Origin: Toxonevra muliebris
Taxonomy: Eukaryota > Arthropoda > Insecta > Diptera > Pallopteridae
DNA: 64,000 nt
Direction: 5' to 3'
NCBI GenBank assembly: GCA_963691655.1
Contig: OY829329.1
Location: forward strand, 15,514,708 to 15,578,707
In this document: positions 25,687 to 36,162 of the stretch, piece after piece
Layout: every line of letters starts with the position of its first letter
Numbering within the stretch: the stretch's first letter is position 1
The notes under the pieces: generated by a model
Seen by the model: only the letters and a program-made list of their open reading frames with translations
What the model was told of the DNA's origin: nothing
Database searches by the model: none
Translations under genes and position numbers: made by a program

Positions 25687-27017
25687 TACATTATTCGATT
25701 TTTTTTTACATGTTTGAGGTAGTTTTTTATTGTAAATTAAAGAAATGTTATCTAAGGCCTCACTCCCCTCCCCACCACAGCAAATGTGAGCATCTTAATG
25801 ATAATTGAAAATATTTACATAATTTATTTCAGTTTCACATACACAGCACATGCGATTGTAGCAAAAAAAAACTAAAGAAAAAGTGAGCAAAAAAAAAGAT
25901 GAAAATTATCTAAGAAAATACTTTTGTAATTATTGAATTTCCGGAAAGTTTTCCTTAATCTTTTTGTTAATTTTCTCATTTTATTTGTGGTTTTATTAAA
26001 GTTAAACATTTTTGTTTCTGCTTGTTTTTTTTTCAACTGTTCAAACTATTATTACTTTGCTTAGTTTTTGTTTTTTTACTTATTTAATTTTGAAGGCATT
26101 TGTTAATTTGCACATATTGCCAAATAAATTTATACAAAAACACATACAAACAAAGAAACATACATACATACGTCATTTGTGTCATTCTTTATTTTAATTG
26201 TTTTAAATACTTACATATATTTAAAAAGAAAAGATATTTTCTATTTTTATTCTTCTTTTACATAAATATTAAACTTGAATTATCTATGTTTTTACTGTAT
26301 GTATCTTAGTATTAAGTTCTCTATTTCAAGTTCAAGTTCTACTTTTGTTTGTTTTGCAAATATTTTTGTATTTTCTTTTATTTTCTGGATTTTTTGTAAT
26401 TTTAACTTTTCATACAAAATAAAATATAATATTATTTTATTTTCATTCTTTTGATTTGTATTATATGTGTATTATGCATTATAAATATATATATAAATAC
26501 ATAAATAAATTAAATATATATACCAATACATATACGAGATTCGCATATGCATTTTTTTTTTTAATTTTTTTTATTGTTTTGTTAAATACTTGTATTAATT
26601 TTATTGCATATATTCAATATAATTTATATAAACATATTTTATTTATACATATATATATATATACAAGTATGTATGTATACATATTTAACAATATCGTTTG
26701 AAAAATAAAATTTAAAATTGTTTATGAAAAAATATTTGCTTTTAATTGGAATATTTGAAACACTAATGGTTAGTGTTCGAAAAAATACGGAACATTTGGT
26801 ACAATTGAGCTCTAATTACTACAAATTGTACCTATTTCATATTACAATCGTCGTTTGAATTCATAAAAATTCCGCTAAGTGTGACGTTCCCATACAAGTC
26901 ATAGCCAAAAATACTAACAGCCTCTACTCTTTCTCTCACACTGTACATCATGACGTCATCATCATTTCCATCAATGAAGTTCGCAAATTTATGTTAATTT
27001 TTCACACCCACAAAATT
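25687..27017. other. Very AT-rich noncoding DNA
   Basis: Dominated by A/T runs, TATATA and TACATACATA microsatellite patches (26160-26200, 26640-26690). No gene is seen. Confidence 0.5.
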
Positions 27018-27279
27018 CCAGGTGCACAGAAATCAGCAGTAGGTCACCGTCGATTAAAAGAGAGAAGTAAAAAACATATATAAGTTTATTGTATAAAGAG
27101 AGAACAATCGTTTTGAAAAAGAGCATGCATATATGGTATGATGTATTAGTATGTGTTTATTGTAAAGCACTGAAAGAGACGACACTGAGAGAGCCGACAT
27201 CGAAAGCCGAGTTTTTTCATATGGACATATGGAGATCAGACTCATACCAATGAGCAGAGGGCGTGTTTACAAACAGGCT
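27018..27279. mobile_element. Left part of a small inverted-terminal-repeat element
   Basis: Begins CCAGGTGCACAGAAATCAGC, the inverted complement of the word that ends every unit of the adjacent array (GCTGATTTCTGTGCGCCTGG). The following ~230 bp (ATTAAAAGAGAGAAGTAAAA, CACTGAGAGAGCCGA and so on) is also found in the intact-looking relative at 30640-30830, which supports a real element boundary at 27018. Confidence 0.7.
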
Positions 27280-30200
27280 CTCAAAAATTGCGTCTGGTAT
27301 TGTATGAGAGAGAGAAGAATAATTGAAATGGCGCCAAAAAACATGAGAGAATGACGTCATGCCCACATTATTTTTTACCATATCCACCTACTGCTGATTT
27401 CTGTGCGCCTGGTGGTTTCAGGCTCTAAGAAATTGCGCCTGGTATTGTATGAGAGAAGAATAATTCAAATGGCGCCAAAAAACATGAGAGCGTGACGTCA
27501 TGCCCATTTTATTTTTTACCATATCCACCTACTGCTGATTTCTGTGCGCCTGGTGGTTTCATGCTCTAAGAAATTGCGCCTGGTAATGTATGAGAGAGAG
27601 AGAAAAATAATTTAAATGGCGCCAAAAAACATGAGAGAATGACATCATGTCCATTTTATTTTTTCCCATATCCACCTACTGCTGATTTCTGTGCGCCTGG
27701 TGTTTTCAGGCTCTAAGAAATTGCGCCTGGTATTGTATGAGAAAGAGAAGAATAATTGAAATGGCGCTAAAAAACATGAGAGCGTGACGTCATGCCCATT
27801 TTATTTTTTCCCATATCCACCTACTGCTGATTTCTGTGCGCCTGGTGTTTTCAAGCTCCAAGAAATTGCGCCTGGTATTGTATGAGAGAGAGAAGAATAA
27901 TTCAAATGTCGCCAAAAAACATGAGAGCGTGACGTCATGCCCATTTTATTTTTTGCCTTATCCACCTACTGCTGATTTCTGTGCGCCTGGTGTTTTCAAG
28001 CTTTAAGAAATTGTATGAGAGAGAGAAGAATAATTGAAATGGCGCCAAAAAACATGAGAGAATGACGTCATGCCCACATTATTTTTTACCATATCCACCT
28101 ACTGCTGATTTCTGTGCGCCTGGTGGTTTCAGGCTCTAAGAAATTGCGCCTGGTATTGTATGAGAGAAGAATAATTCAAATGGCGCCAAAAAACATGAGA
28201 GCGTGACGTCATGCCCATTTTATTTTTTACCATATCCACCTACTGCTGATTTCTGTGCGCCTGGTGGTTTCATGCTCTAAGAAATTGCGCCTGGTAATGT
28301 ATGAGAGAGAGAGAAAAATAATTTAAATGGCGCCAAAAAACATGAGAGAATGACATCATGTCCATTTTATTTTTTCCCATATCCACCTACTGCTGATTTC
28401 TGTGCGCCTGGTGTTTTCAGGCTCTAAGAAATTGCGCCTGGTATTGTATGAGAAAGAGAAGAATAATTGAAATGGCGCTAAAAAACATGAGAGCGTGACG
28501 TCATGCCCATTTTATTTTTTCCCATATCCACCTACTGCTGATTTCTGTGCGCCTGGTGTTTTCAAGCTCCAAGAAATTGCGCCTGGTATTGTATGAGAGG
28601 AGAATAATTTAAATGGCGCCAAAAAACATGAGAGAGTGACGTCATGCCCATTTTATTTTTTCCCATATCCACCTACTGCTGATTTCTGTGCGCCTGGTGT
28701 TTTCAGGCTCTAAGAAATTGCGCCTGGTATTGTATGAGAGAGAGAAGAATAATTCAAATGTCGCCAAAAAACATGAGAGCGTGACGTCATGCCCATTTTA
28801 TTTTTTGCCTTATCCACCTACTGCTGATTTCTGTGCGCCTGGTGTTTTCAGGCTCCAAGAAATTGCGCCTGGTATTGTATGAGAGAGAGAAGAATAATTG
28901 AAATGGCGCTAAAAAACATGAGAGCGTGACGTCATGCCCATTTTATTTTTTCCCATATCCACCTACTGCCGATTTCTGTGCGCCTGGTGCTTTCAGGCTC
29001 TAAGAAATTGCGCCTGGTATTGTATGAGAGAGAGAGAGAAGACTAATTCAAATGGCGCAAAAAAACATGAGAGAGTGACGTCATGCCCATTTTATTTTTT
29101 GCCATATCCACCAACTGCTGATTTCTGTGCGCCTGGTGTTTTTAGGCTCTTAGAAATTGCGTCTGGTATTGTATGAGAGAGAGAAAAATAATTCAAATGA
29201 CGCCAAAAACATGAGAGCGTGACGTCATGCCCACTTTTTTTTTCCCATATCCACCTACTGCTGATTTCTGTGCGCCTGGTGTTTTCAGGCTCTAAGAAAT
29301 TGCGCCTGGTATTGTATGAGAGAGAGAAAAATAATTCAAATGGCGCCAAAAAACATTAGAGCGTGACGTCATGCCCACATTATTTTTTCCCATATCCACC
29401 TACTGCTGATTTCTGTGCGCCTGGTGTTTTCAGGCTTTAAGAAATTGCGCCTGGTATTGTATGAGAGAGAGAAGAATAATTCAAATGGCACCAAAAAACA
29501 TGAGAGCGTGACGTCATGCCCATTTTATTTTTTCCCATATCCACCTACTGCTGATTTCTGTGCGCCTGGTGTTTTCAGGCTTTAAGAAATTGCGCCTGGT
29601 ATTGTATGAGAGAGAGAGAGAAGAATAATTCAAATGGCGCCAAAAAACATGAGAGCGTGACGTCATGCCCATTTTATTTTTTCCCATATCCACCTACTGC
29701 TGATTTCTGTGCGCCTGGTGTTTTCAGGTTCTAAGAAATTGCGCCTGGTATTGTATGAGAGAGAGAAGAATAATTCAAATGGCGCCAAAAAACATTAGAG
29801 CGTGACGTCATGCCCACATTATTTTTTCCCATATCCACCTACTGCTGATTTCTGTGCGCCTGGTGTTTTCAGGCTCTAAGAAATTGCGCCTGGTATTGTA
29901 TGAGAGAGAGAGAGAGAGAAGAATAATTCAAATGGCGCCAAAAAACATTAGAGCGTGACGTCATGCCCACATTATTTTTTCCCATATCCACCTACTGCTG
30001 ATTTCTGTGCGCCTGGTGTTTTCAGGCTCTAAGAAATTGCGCCTGGTATTGTATGAGAGAGACAAGAATAATTCAAATGGCGCCAAAAACATGAGAGCGT
30101 GACGTCATGCCCATTTTATTTTTTACCATATCCACCTACTGCTGATTTCTGTGCGCCTGATGTTTTCAGGCTCTAAGAAATTGCGCCTGGTATTGTATGA

Positions 30201-30375
30201 GAGAGACAAGAATAATTCAAATGGCGCCAAAAACATGAGAGCGTGACGTCATGCCCACTTTATTTTTTACCATATCCACCTACTGCTGATTTCTGTGCGC
30301 CTGGTGTTTTCAAGCTTTAAGAAATTGTATGAGAGAGAGAAGAATAATTCAAATGGCGCCCATTTTATTTTTCAC
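27280..30375. repeat. Tandem array of ~21 units (~142-150 bp) derived from the 3' part of the element
   Basis: About 21 near-identical units each contain, in order, GCGCCTGGTATTGTATGAGA, a GA run, AATAATTCAAATGGCGCC, AACATGAGAGCGTGACGTCA, TGCCCATTTTATTTTTT, and CCACCTACTGCTGATTTCTG-TGCGCCTGG. Unit length varies with the GA run and with a 12-bp deletion seen near 28000-28020 and 30310-30330. Identity between units is very high. Open frames crossing the array (for example on + near 28688-29176) repeat the same peptide and are products of the repeat. Confidence 0.95.
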
Positions 30376-30639
30376 CAACATTTTCGCTCTCACCGTCTCA
30401 CTCTCTGCAAACTCGAAAAAGTGGAAAGAAAAAACACTCACTGCATATTCATGACCGTCTGATTCTTCTAAGCAAATTTCTTACAAAATCTTCTAGAAAA
30501 AAGGAACTTTCTGCATTTTCATGATTTCCTACTACTTCTTCTGAAGAAATTCTTACCAATTTATGGTTCCTCCACATTTTCAATATTGTTTTTGGATCTT
30601 TTTTACTGCGAAATAATGCATTTCCCCTCCCACAAGATA
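30376..30639. other. Spacer between the array and the single-unit element
   Basis: Contains GAGAG/CTCTC-rich words and TTCTTCTTAGAAGAAATT-like short inverted patches. No gene is recognised. Confidence 0.3.
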
Positions 30640-30974
30640 CCAGGCGCACAGAAATCAGCAATAGGTTGCCGCCGATTAAAAGAGAGAAGTAAAAAACGTA
30701 TATAAGTTTATTAAATTTATGAAGAGAGTACAAACGTTTTGAAAAATAACATCCATATATGATACATTAGTATGTGTGCACCATAGAGCACAGAGAGACC
30801 ACACTGAGAGAGCCGAGCAGTGGGCGTGTTTACACTCAGGCTCTCAGAAACTGCGCCTGGTATTGTATGAGAGAGACAAGAATAATTCAAATGGCGCCAA
30901 AAACATGAGAGCGTGACGTCATGCCCACATTATTTTTTCCCATATCCACCTACTGCTGATTTCTGTGCGCCTGG
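30640..30974. mobile_element. Single-unit MITE, relative of the expanded array
   Basis: A 335-bp element starts CCAGGCGCACAGAAATCAGC and ends GCTGATTTCTGTGCGCCTGG. The terminal repeats match over about 27 bp with one mismatch. It contains the same left segment as 27018-27279 and exactly one copy of the ~140-bp unit that is tandemly repeated at 27280-30375. It has no coding capacity, so it is a non-autonomous inverted-repeat element. Confidence 0.8.
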
Positions 30975-32190
30975 TGTTTTCTCTCAATTGAATGGTTTTT
31001 GTCGGCTTGAATTATTCTCTCAGCTAAGAGCGGAGAAAGTGGAATGTTTATACAGTTTACATTTATTGATTATTCAAGTCCAGTTTTTTTTACTGTGTGA
31101 TCGTAAATCGTTCACAGATAGGATAAAATATAATTTTAAATAATTGGTATTGATTTCAAGGCAGCTGAATTTATAGATTGTTATAGTAATCGGCGCAACA
31201 CATATTTCTAGATGCTATATTAAAATTGAAAAAAAGAAGGATTTCTTAAAGCTGTACCAGGTGCAACTCAATATAGAGAAAAAGCAAACACATAAATTAA
31301 AATAAAGGAAGAAGAAAACAAAAATGGATATACATAATATTTTAGAGCAACTCCAAAAAGACTCAAACATTTAAATAGTAGAAAATTTAAGGTGTAAATC
31401 TATAAACAAAAATTAAATAATAATAATAATAATAGACAAATAGTAACGCTAAGCTAAATTGCAAGATAAACAATTTCAATGAAATAAAAGATAATATATA
31501 AATATTAGCATAAAATTTCCAACAATTAAGTATTTAATAAATAAATATTTAATGTGAAATATCGCTCACAAATAATAAAGAAAAGGTAAATAGTAATAAA
31601 AAAATATATATAAGTTTAAAATTATATATTGAAATAAATGAAATCTAAAAAATAGAACTCGAATTAAAACTTATATAAAGTTACGATTTTATGAAAAAAA
31701 AATTTATAAATAAATAATAAAACTATTTATATAAATGATTTTTACTATTTATCTTTACATTATTGTAAATAATATTTATACATTTAATTACTCTAAATAA
31801 ATATAGATTTTAAATAAATTGTTATTGTAATAAAGTAAACATTAAGAAAATAATTATAATAAAATGAAATGAAAAATAAAAATAAAAGAATATATATAAA
31901 ACGAATAAATGAAAGCGAGTGTGTAAAAATGTTTTTAATTCTTTTTTAATTGATTTATAATTTATTTTTAGTTATAGGAGGGTAAGTAAAAATATATTTT
32001 CTGCGACTTTAAGATTAACACGCCACTCATTTCATTATTCAAATCGAAATTTGCCACCATATTGCCAAATTCATTTCGGAATGCCTCTAATTCTCTCACT
32101 CTCTCTCTCTCCCATTGAATATCGCATAGTGAAAACCATGCATATTGTGAGTTGTTGTGTTTTCAAGAGAGCGGCGAAGAAGAGACTATC
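30975..32190. other. A-rich noncoding DNA
   Basis: From 31200 to 31960 the + strand is extremely A-rich, with AATAAATA words throughout. No gene is seen. Confidence 0.5.
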
Positions 32191-32434
32191 ATATCGTCGC
32201 CTGAGAACTGATTTGGCGTATAGGTATACGAATTTGTACACACATACGCCAAATCAATTCTCAGGTGAAGATATATTATTTGAGCAAAGGAATTGTTATT
32301 GTTTCTTTCGTATTCTGCGCTCTCTTTACTTATTCTCCACATACACATACATATCGTCGCCTAAGAATTGATTTGTCGTATAGGCATAGAAATACTTATA
32401 CACATACGCCAAATCAATTCTCAGGCGACGATAT
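32191..32434. repeat. Two tandem 84-nt near-perfect palindromes
   Basis: 32191-32274 and 32351-32434 are each 84 nt and fold on themselves. The left arm is ATATCGTCGCCTGAGAA-TGATTTGGCGTAT and the right arm is its complement. The loops are also similar (TAGG-ATA, then ACACATACG). They are separated by 76 bp. The second copy has the better-preserved outer arms. Confidence 0.85.
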
Positions 32435-32770
32435 GTCAATGCCCACTCCGCTCATTTTTTAGATTGTATCACGGGCTCTTAAGTCGTTCAATTAATGGTT
32501 TGAGTCCTGGAAATTGCAACCCTCACTTATTTTTTTGTTTATTTGCTTAATTCAATTCATCTAGCCTCTGAGAGTAGCAGAGAGTTAGTTTATTCAAGAG
32601 TTGCTGTTCATGGGCGGAGCTTATGTCTGCAAAAATATTAACGCAAAAATCTCAGAGAAATTGCTCCCTCTCTTTATTTGATATTTTTTTCGTTTGTTTA
32701 CCTCATATATAGAAGAAAATAGAACCGTTTAGTTTCAGGTTATTAAGTTTTTGGACATTGAAATTAAATG

Positions 32771-32843
32771 AGGTCTATAGCCCTGAGGATAACATGTTGA
32801 ACTTCGAGTCTGGAGATTGTGAGTTCGAACCCCAGCAGAGTTG
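32771..32843 (+). other. tRNA-like module 1 (left arm)
   Basis: TAGCCCTGAGG matches the pol III A box at 10 of 11 positions. AGTTCGAACCC lies about 40 bp downstream where a B box would be. The intervening ACTT.GAGTCTGGAGA sits where an anticodon arm would be. No acceptor stem pairs across the ends, so it is tRNA-like and probably not a functional tRNA. Confidence 0.5.
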
Positions 32844-32924
32844 AGATTTTAATAATTAAAAAATGATGAAAAAGTGGAAATAACTCGTTTTAATGGGCAA
32901 ATGAGACAAACAATTTTATAAATA

Positions 32925-32990
32925 GTGCTATGGCTTTGGGAATTAGCACAGAGAACTCCGAATCAAGAGGTTCGAATCCCAGTGGATGAC
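32925..32990 (+). other. tRNA-like module 2 (left arm), tRNA-Gln-like
   Basis: Contains TGGCTTTGGGAATTAGCAC, then GAACTCCGAATC and a perfect B box GGTTCGAATCC. The TTAGCAC...GAxTCxGAATC layout resembles fly tRNA-Gln. Its partner in the right arm keeps a longer variable region, so this copy has a ~7-bp deletion there. No acceptor-stem pairing is visible. Confidence 0.5.
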
Positions 32991-33968
32991 ACAATTTAAA
33001 AATGTTTTTTTTTGTTTTTTTTGTTGTTTTTTTTTTGTTTTTTTTTTGTTTTTTTTTATATTTTATGAAGCGTGTAATGCTAGCATACGATACTTTTTGA
33101 TTTTTCTATTAAAAATCTACTAAACAGTGGTTTTAGGTACTGAAAAGTTTGTTTAAAACCAATTAAAAGCCTATTTTATGAGATAAATTCAACTTTAACT
33201 CGTTTATTCCAGTAAAAAGCTCATTTTAATTTAATTACAGATTGAGATCATTCAGGTAATGCTTCATTATTTACTAAATTGTGGTTTAGTGTATTGAAAA
33301 GATTGCTTAAAACCAATTAAAAGCCTATTTTATGAGATAAATTCACCTTTAACATGTCGATTCTAGTGTAAAATACATTTTAATTTAATTTCAGCTTGAA
33401 ACCATCTTAAAAATGCTTAATTTTCATCTAAGGTACTTGCTAGTAGCTTCGCTTAGTCATTAATATAATACAGATACATAGTTCATGCCCTAGAAGCGGT
33501 TAAAAATCACTCAGGATTATGAAATAAATAAAAAAATAAAAAATAAATAAAAATGTGTGTATATGTTCCTATAAAATTAAGAAAAAAGAAGAAATAATAG
33601 CAGGGGAGTTTCCCAGACTCGAATTTTTTGAATAATCTCAAGCTGAAATTAAATTAAAATGAGCTTTGCACTAGAATAAGCGAATTTATCTCATAAAATA
33701 AGCTTTTAAACAAACTTTTCAATAATGATGCATTTTTTGAATCATCTCAAGCTTAAATTAAACTAAAATGAACTTTTTACTAGAATAAACAAGTTAAATT
33801 TCAATTTATCTCATAAAATTGGCTTTTAATTGGCTTTAAGCAAACTTTACTGTGCCCAAAACCAAATTTTAGTAGATTTTTAATGGAAAAAGCTAAAAAT
33901 ATCGTATGATAACTTTACACGCTTCATAAAATATATACAAAAGAAAAAAACATTTTTTTTTAAAATTG

Positions 33969-34038
33969 TCATCACTGGGATTCGATCCCTTCGCCTCTTG
34001 ATTCAGAGTCCTCCGTGCTACTCCCAAAGACATAGTCG
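33969..34038 (-). other. tRNA-like module 2 (right arm copy), tRNA-Gln-like
   Basis: Read on the minus strand it gives GGAGTAGCACGGAGGACTCT, GAATC and a B-box-like GATCGAATCCC. The loop ACTCTGAAT carries CTG at the anticodon position, as in tRNA-Gln(CUG). Acceptor-stem pairing is lacking. Confidence 0.5.
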
Positions 34039-34119
34039 TCTAGTTATAAAATTGTTTGTCTAATTGCTCATTAAAACGAGTTATCCATAATTTTTCACCT
34101 TATTTTTAATTATTAAATC

Positions 34120-34193
34120 AACTCCGCTGGGGCTCGAACCCTCAATCTCCAGACTCCAAGTTCATCACGTTATCCTCAGGGCTATAGACCTCA
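34120..34193 (-). other. tRNA-like module 1 (right arm copy)
   Basis: On the minus strand it contains A-box-like TAGCCCTGAGG and a B box GGTTCGAGCCC, better preserved than in the left arm, with ACTTGGAGTCTGG between them. No matching acceptor stem is seen. Confidence 0.5.
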
Positions 34194-34464
34194 CTTAATT
34201 TCAATGTCCAAAAACTTAATAACCTGAAACTAAACTGTTCTATTTTCTTCTATATGTGAGAACAAAAAAAAATATCAAGTAAAGAGAGAGCGCAATTTCT
34301 CTGAGATTTTTGCAGGCATAAGCTCCGCCCATGAACAGCAATTCTGGAATAAACTAACTCTCTGCTACTCTCAGAGAACCCTAGACTTTTCTCTATTTTC
34401 TAGGTGAGATTTCTCGAAAAAAAAAAAAAATAAATAAATAAACGAAAAAAAAAATCTTTATTTT

Positions 34465-34515
34465 CCCTTCTGGATTGTGAGACCTCTGAGCTAATCGCTG
34501 AGCTATCGATCTGCT
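34465..34515 (-). other. tRNA-like module 3, partial
   Basis: The minus strand reads ATAGCTCAGCGATTAGCTCA, then GAGGTCTCACAATCCAGAAG. The first part is a good A-box/D-arm, and the second aligns with the anticodon-arm part of module 2. The T arm is missing or unrecognisable. It lies just outside the foldback element. Confidence 0.35.
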
Positions 34516-34631
34516 TACACTACCCTAATAAAATTAATCACTTAAACAACCAAATTTGAGTACCAGTAAAAAAAGTTCAAAAAGAGTAAATTTCATTGGG
34601 AAATATAAAATTGAAAAAAAAAACATTGCTT

Positions 34632-34701
34632 GCTCCACTTGGTACTCAAACCCACACTTCCCGATTCCAAGTCTTATGTGCTACTCTCAGAGCCAAAAAC
34701 A
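34632..34701 (-). other. tRNA-like module 4
   Basis: The minus strand reads TGGCTCTGAGAGTAGCACAT, AAGACTTGGAATCGGG and B-box-like GGTTTGAGTACC. It aligns with modules 1 and 2 across the D, anticodon and T regions. Acceptor ends do not pair convincingly. Confidence 0.4.
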
Positions 34702-34744
34702 CGTTTCGATTTCTACTGTCTAATTCTTCAATATAACAAAAGTG

Positions 34745-34855
34745 AATCAGAGAGAGAGAGAGAGAAGAACAATTCAAATGGCGCCCAAAAACATGAGAGC
34801 GTGACGTCATGCCCAATTTATTTTTTCCAGTGCACCTGGAATTTTTCAAGTGAGA
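34745..34855. repeat. Isolated fragment of the 142-bp array unit
   Basis: Contains the GA run, AATTCAAATGGCGCCC, AACATGAGAGCGTGACGTCA and TGCCCAATTTATTTTTT, then a shortened end (CCAGTGCACCTGG). It is one unit of the 27280-30375 family with the central part of the terminal word deleted. Confidence 0.7.
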
Positions 34856-36090
34856 GAAACATGTAAAGTGTGAGAGCGCTCTCAATTATTATTTTCCCCA
34901 TCTTTGTATATCTAAAAGTTCAAAGCAAAACGCTATAGAGACGCCATAAATAGGAGACATAATTTTAGCCATTGCATGACCATCAACTAATACAACTACA
35001 ATTGAATCAATTAATTTTATACTTACATACATACAACATACTGTACTTGGTTCGCATTTTTACTTACTATGTGACGACGTCATCTCATGTTTTTTCATAT
35101 TTTGGCATCATGGGATGTAAAAAAGATTAAATCATCAAAAAAAAAAACAACCAATTTTTAGTTTTTCATATACCATAATCGGCAAATACTTTTTAATTTA
35201 TTTTGAATTAAAATTATTATTATTTACATAGTAAATGGTCATTGAAATCAGAGAGAACCAGTAAATACAATAAAATTCATTGGTTTGTGTCTGTACTTAC
35301 TTCAAATGCATGACTTTAACATCAAAGTGTTCAAATAATCTGTGTGTGAGAGAGAGAGAGAAATCAAAATGGAAATCATTCCGCTTTACATAACACATCT
35401 GTACCAGGGCTGAAAAATTGAAATAAAGTTTATGTATTAAATTGTCTTAAAAATTGTACCAAATTGAGACACGCTGTATTGAATCAAAGTAAATATAGTT
35501 GCAATTTAAAATTTATGATTTCCACTGAGTTTTCGACCTGAGAATTTCTTAGAATTTAAAAATCTAATATAAAAATATATATTTGTACCAAAATAGATAC
35601 ATTTATATGAACCATAATGTAATTTTAAAGGCAGTTATTAATGCAAAAGGGTTTTTTATTTGAGTGCTTGAGTGAAACTTAGTCAACATGAGCTATTCAT
35701 CGACATGATTTGAAATATTTTTTAGTCTGCATTTTCACTATTTGATTCCCATTTTAAAAGTTTGCACACAAAAGTGTGTTGTTCTGCTTGGCATATTTCA
35801 GTTTTATTTATAAGTATCTGTTGTTGTTAATCAACAATTCGAATTCTTAATTTATGTGTTATACTTTCTTGCTTAGCAGTTTTACTTCAGCTAACTGTAC
35901 ATGGGGTTAATATGCATGTACATAAATACATCTGTTGAAAATACAAATTTAATTACCAATCGTTTATGTGGCACCTACATATATAATTTTATCATAACTT
36001 GTACAATATACGAAACAAGTTTAGTTTTTTCATTTAACTTTGTATAAAATATTATTAACTGATCTATTATAAATTCCATGATCGCTAACT
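34856..36090. other. Noncoding AT-rich DNA
   Basis: No gene is recognised. A TGACGACGTCATCTCATG word near 35071-35090 and a GA run at 35345-35360 echo motifs of the array unit but do not align further. Confidence 0.4.
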
Positions 36091-36162
36091 GGCTCGTTGG
36101 TCTAGGGGTATGATTTCCGCTTAGGGTGCGGGAGGTCCCGGGTTCAAATCCCGGACGAGCCC
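36091..36162 (+). tRNA. tRNA-Pro(AGG)
   Basis: A 72-nt cloverleaf. The acceptor GGCTCGT pairs with ACGAGCC. The A box is TGGTCTAGGGG and the B box GGTTCAAATCC. The anticodon loop TTAGGGT carries AGG (Pro). There is no intron and a T-run terminator follows within about 20 bp. Confidence 0.97.

Larger units (their letters stand above)
32561..34384. mobile_element. 1.8-kb foldback (long inverted repeat) element
   Basis: The outer left end CTCTGAGAGTAGCAGAGAGT is mirrored at the right end (TAACTCTCTGCTACTCTCAGAG). Complementarity continues inward for roughly 850 bp on each side, with mismatches and a central spacer around 33430-33620. The left arm has an extra internal duplication (about 33120-33245 and 33285-33400). 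There is no open frame for a transposase. The arms carry two tRNA-like modules each, annotated separately. Confidence 0.85.

Noticed and set aside
28688..29349. Small proteins encoded in the array
   Set aside because: The frames consist of the repeat translated repeatedly and break at indels between units.
27280..30375. CRISPR-like repeat array
   Set aside because: The genome is eukaryotic, the ~142-bp units are contiguous with no unique spacers, and units match a transposon terminus.
32771..34701. Functional tRNA-Gln or tRNA-Pro genes in the foldback region
   Set aside because: Acceptor stems do not pair, T or D stems carry mismatches, and some modules lack a B box; kept only as tRNA-like modules.
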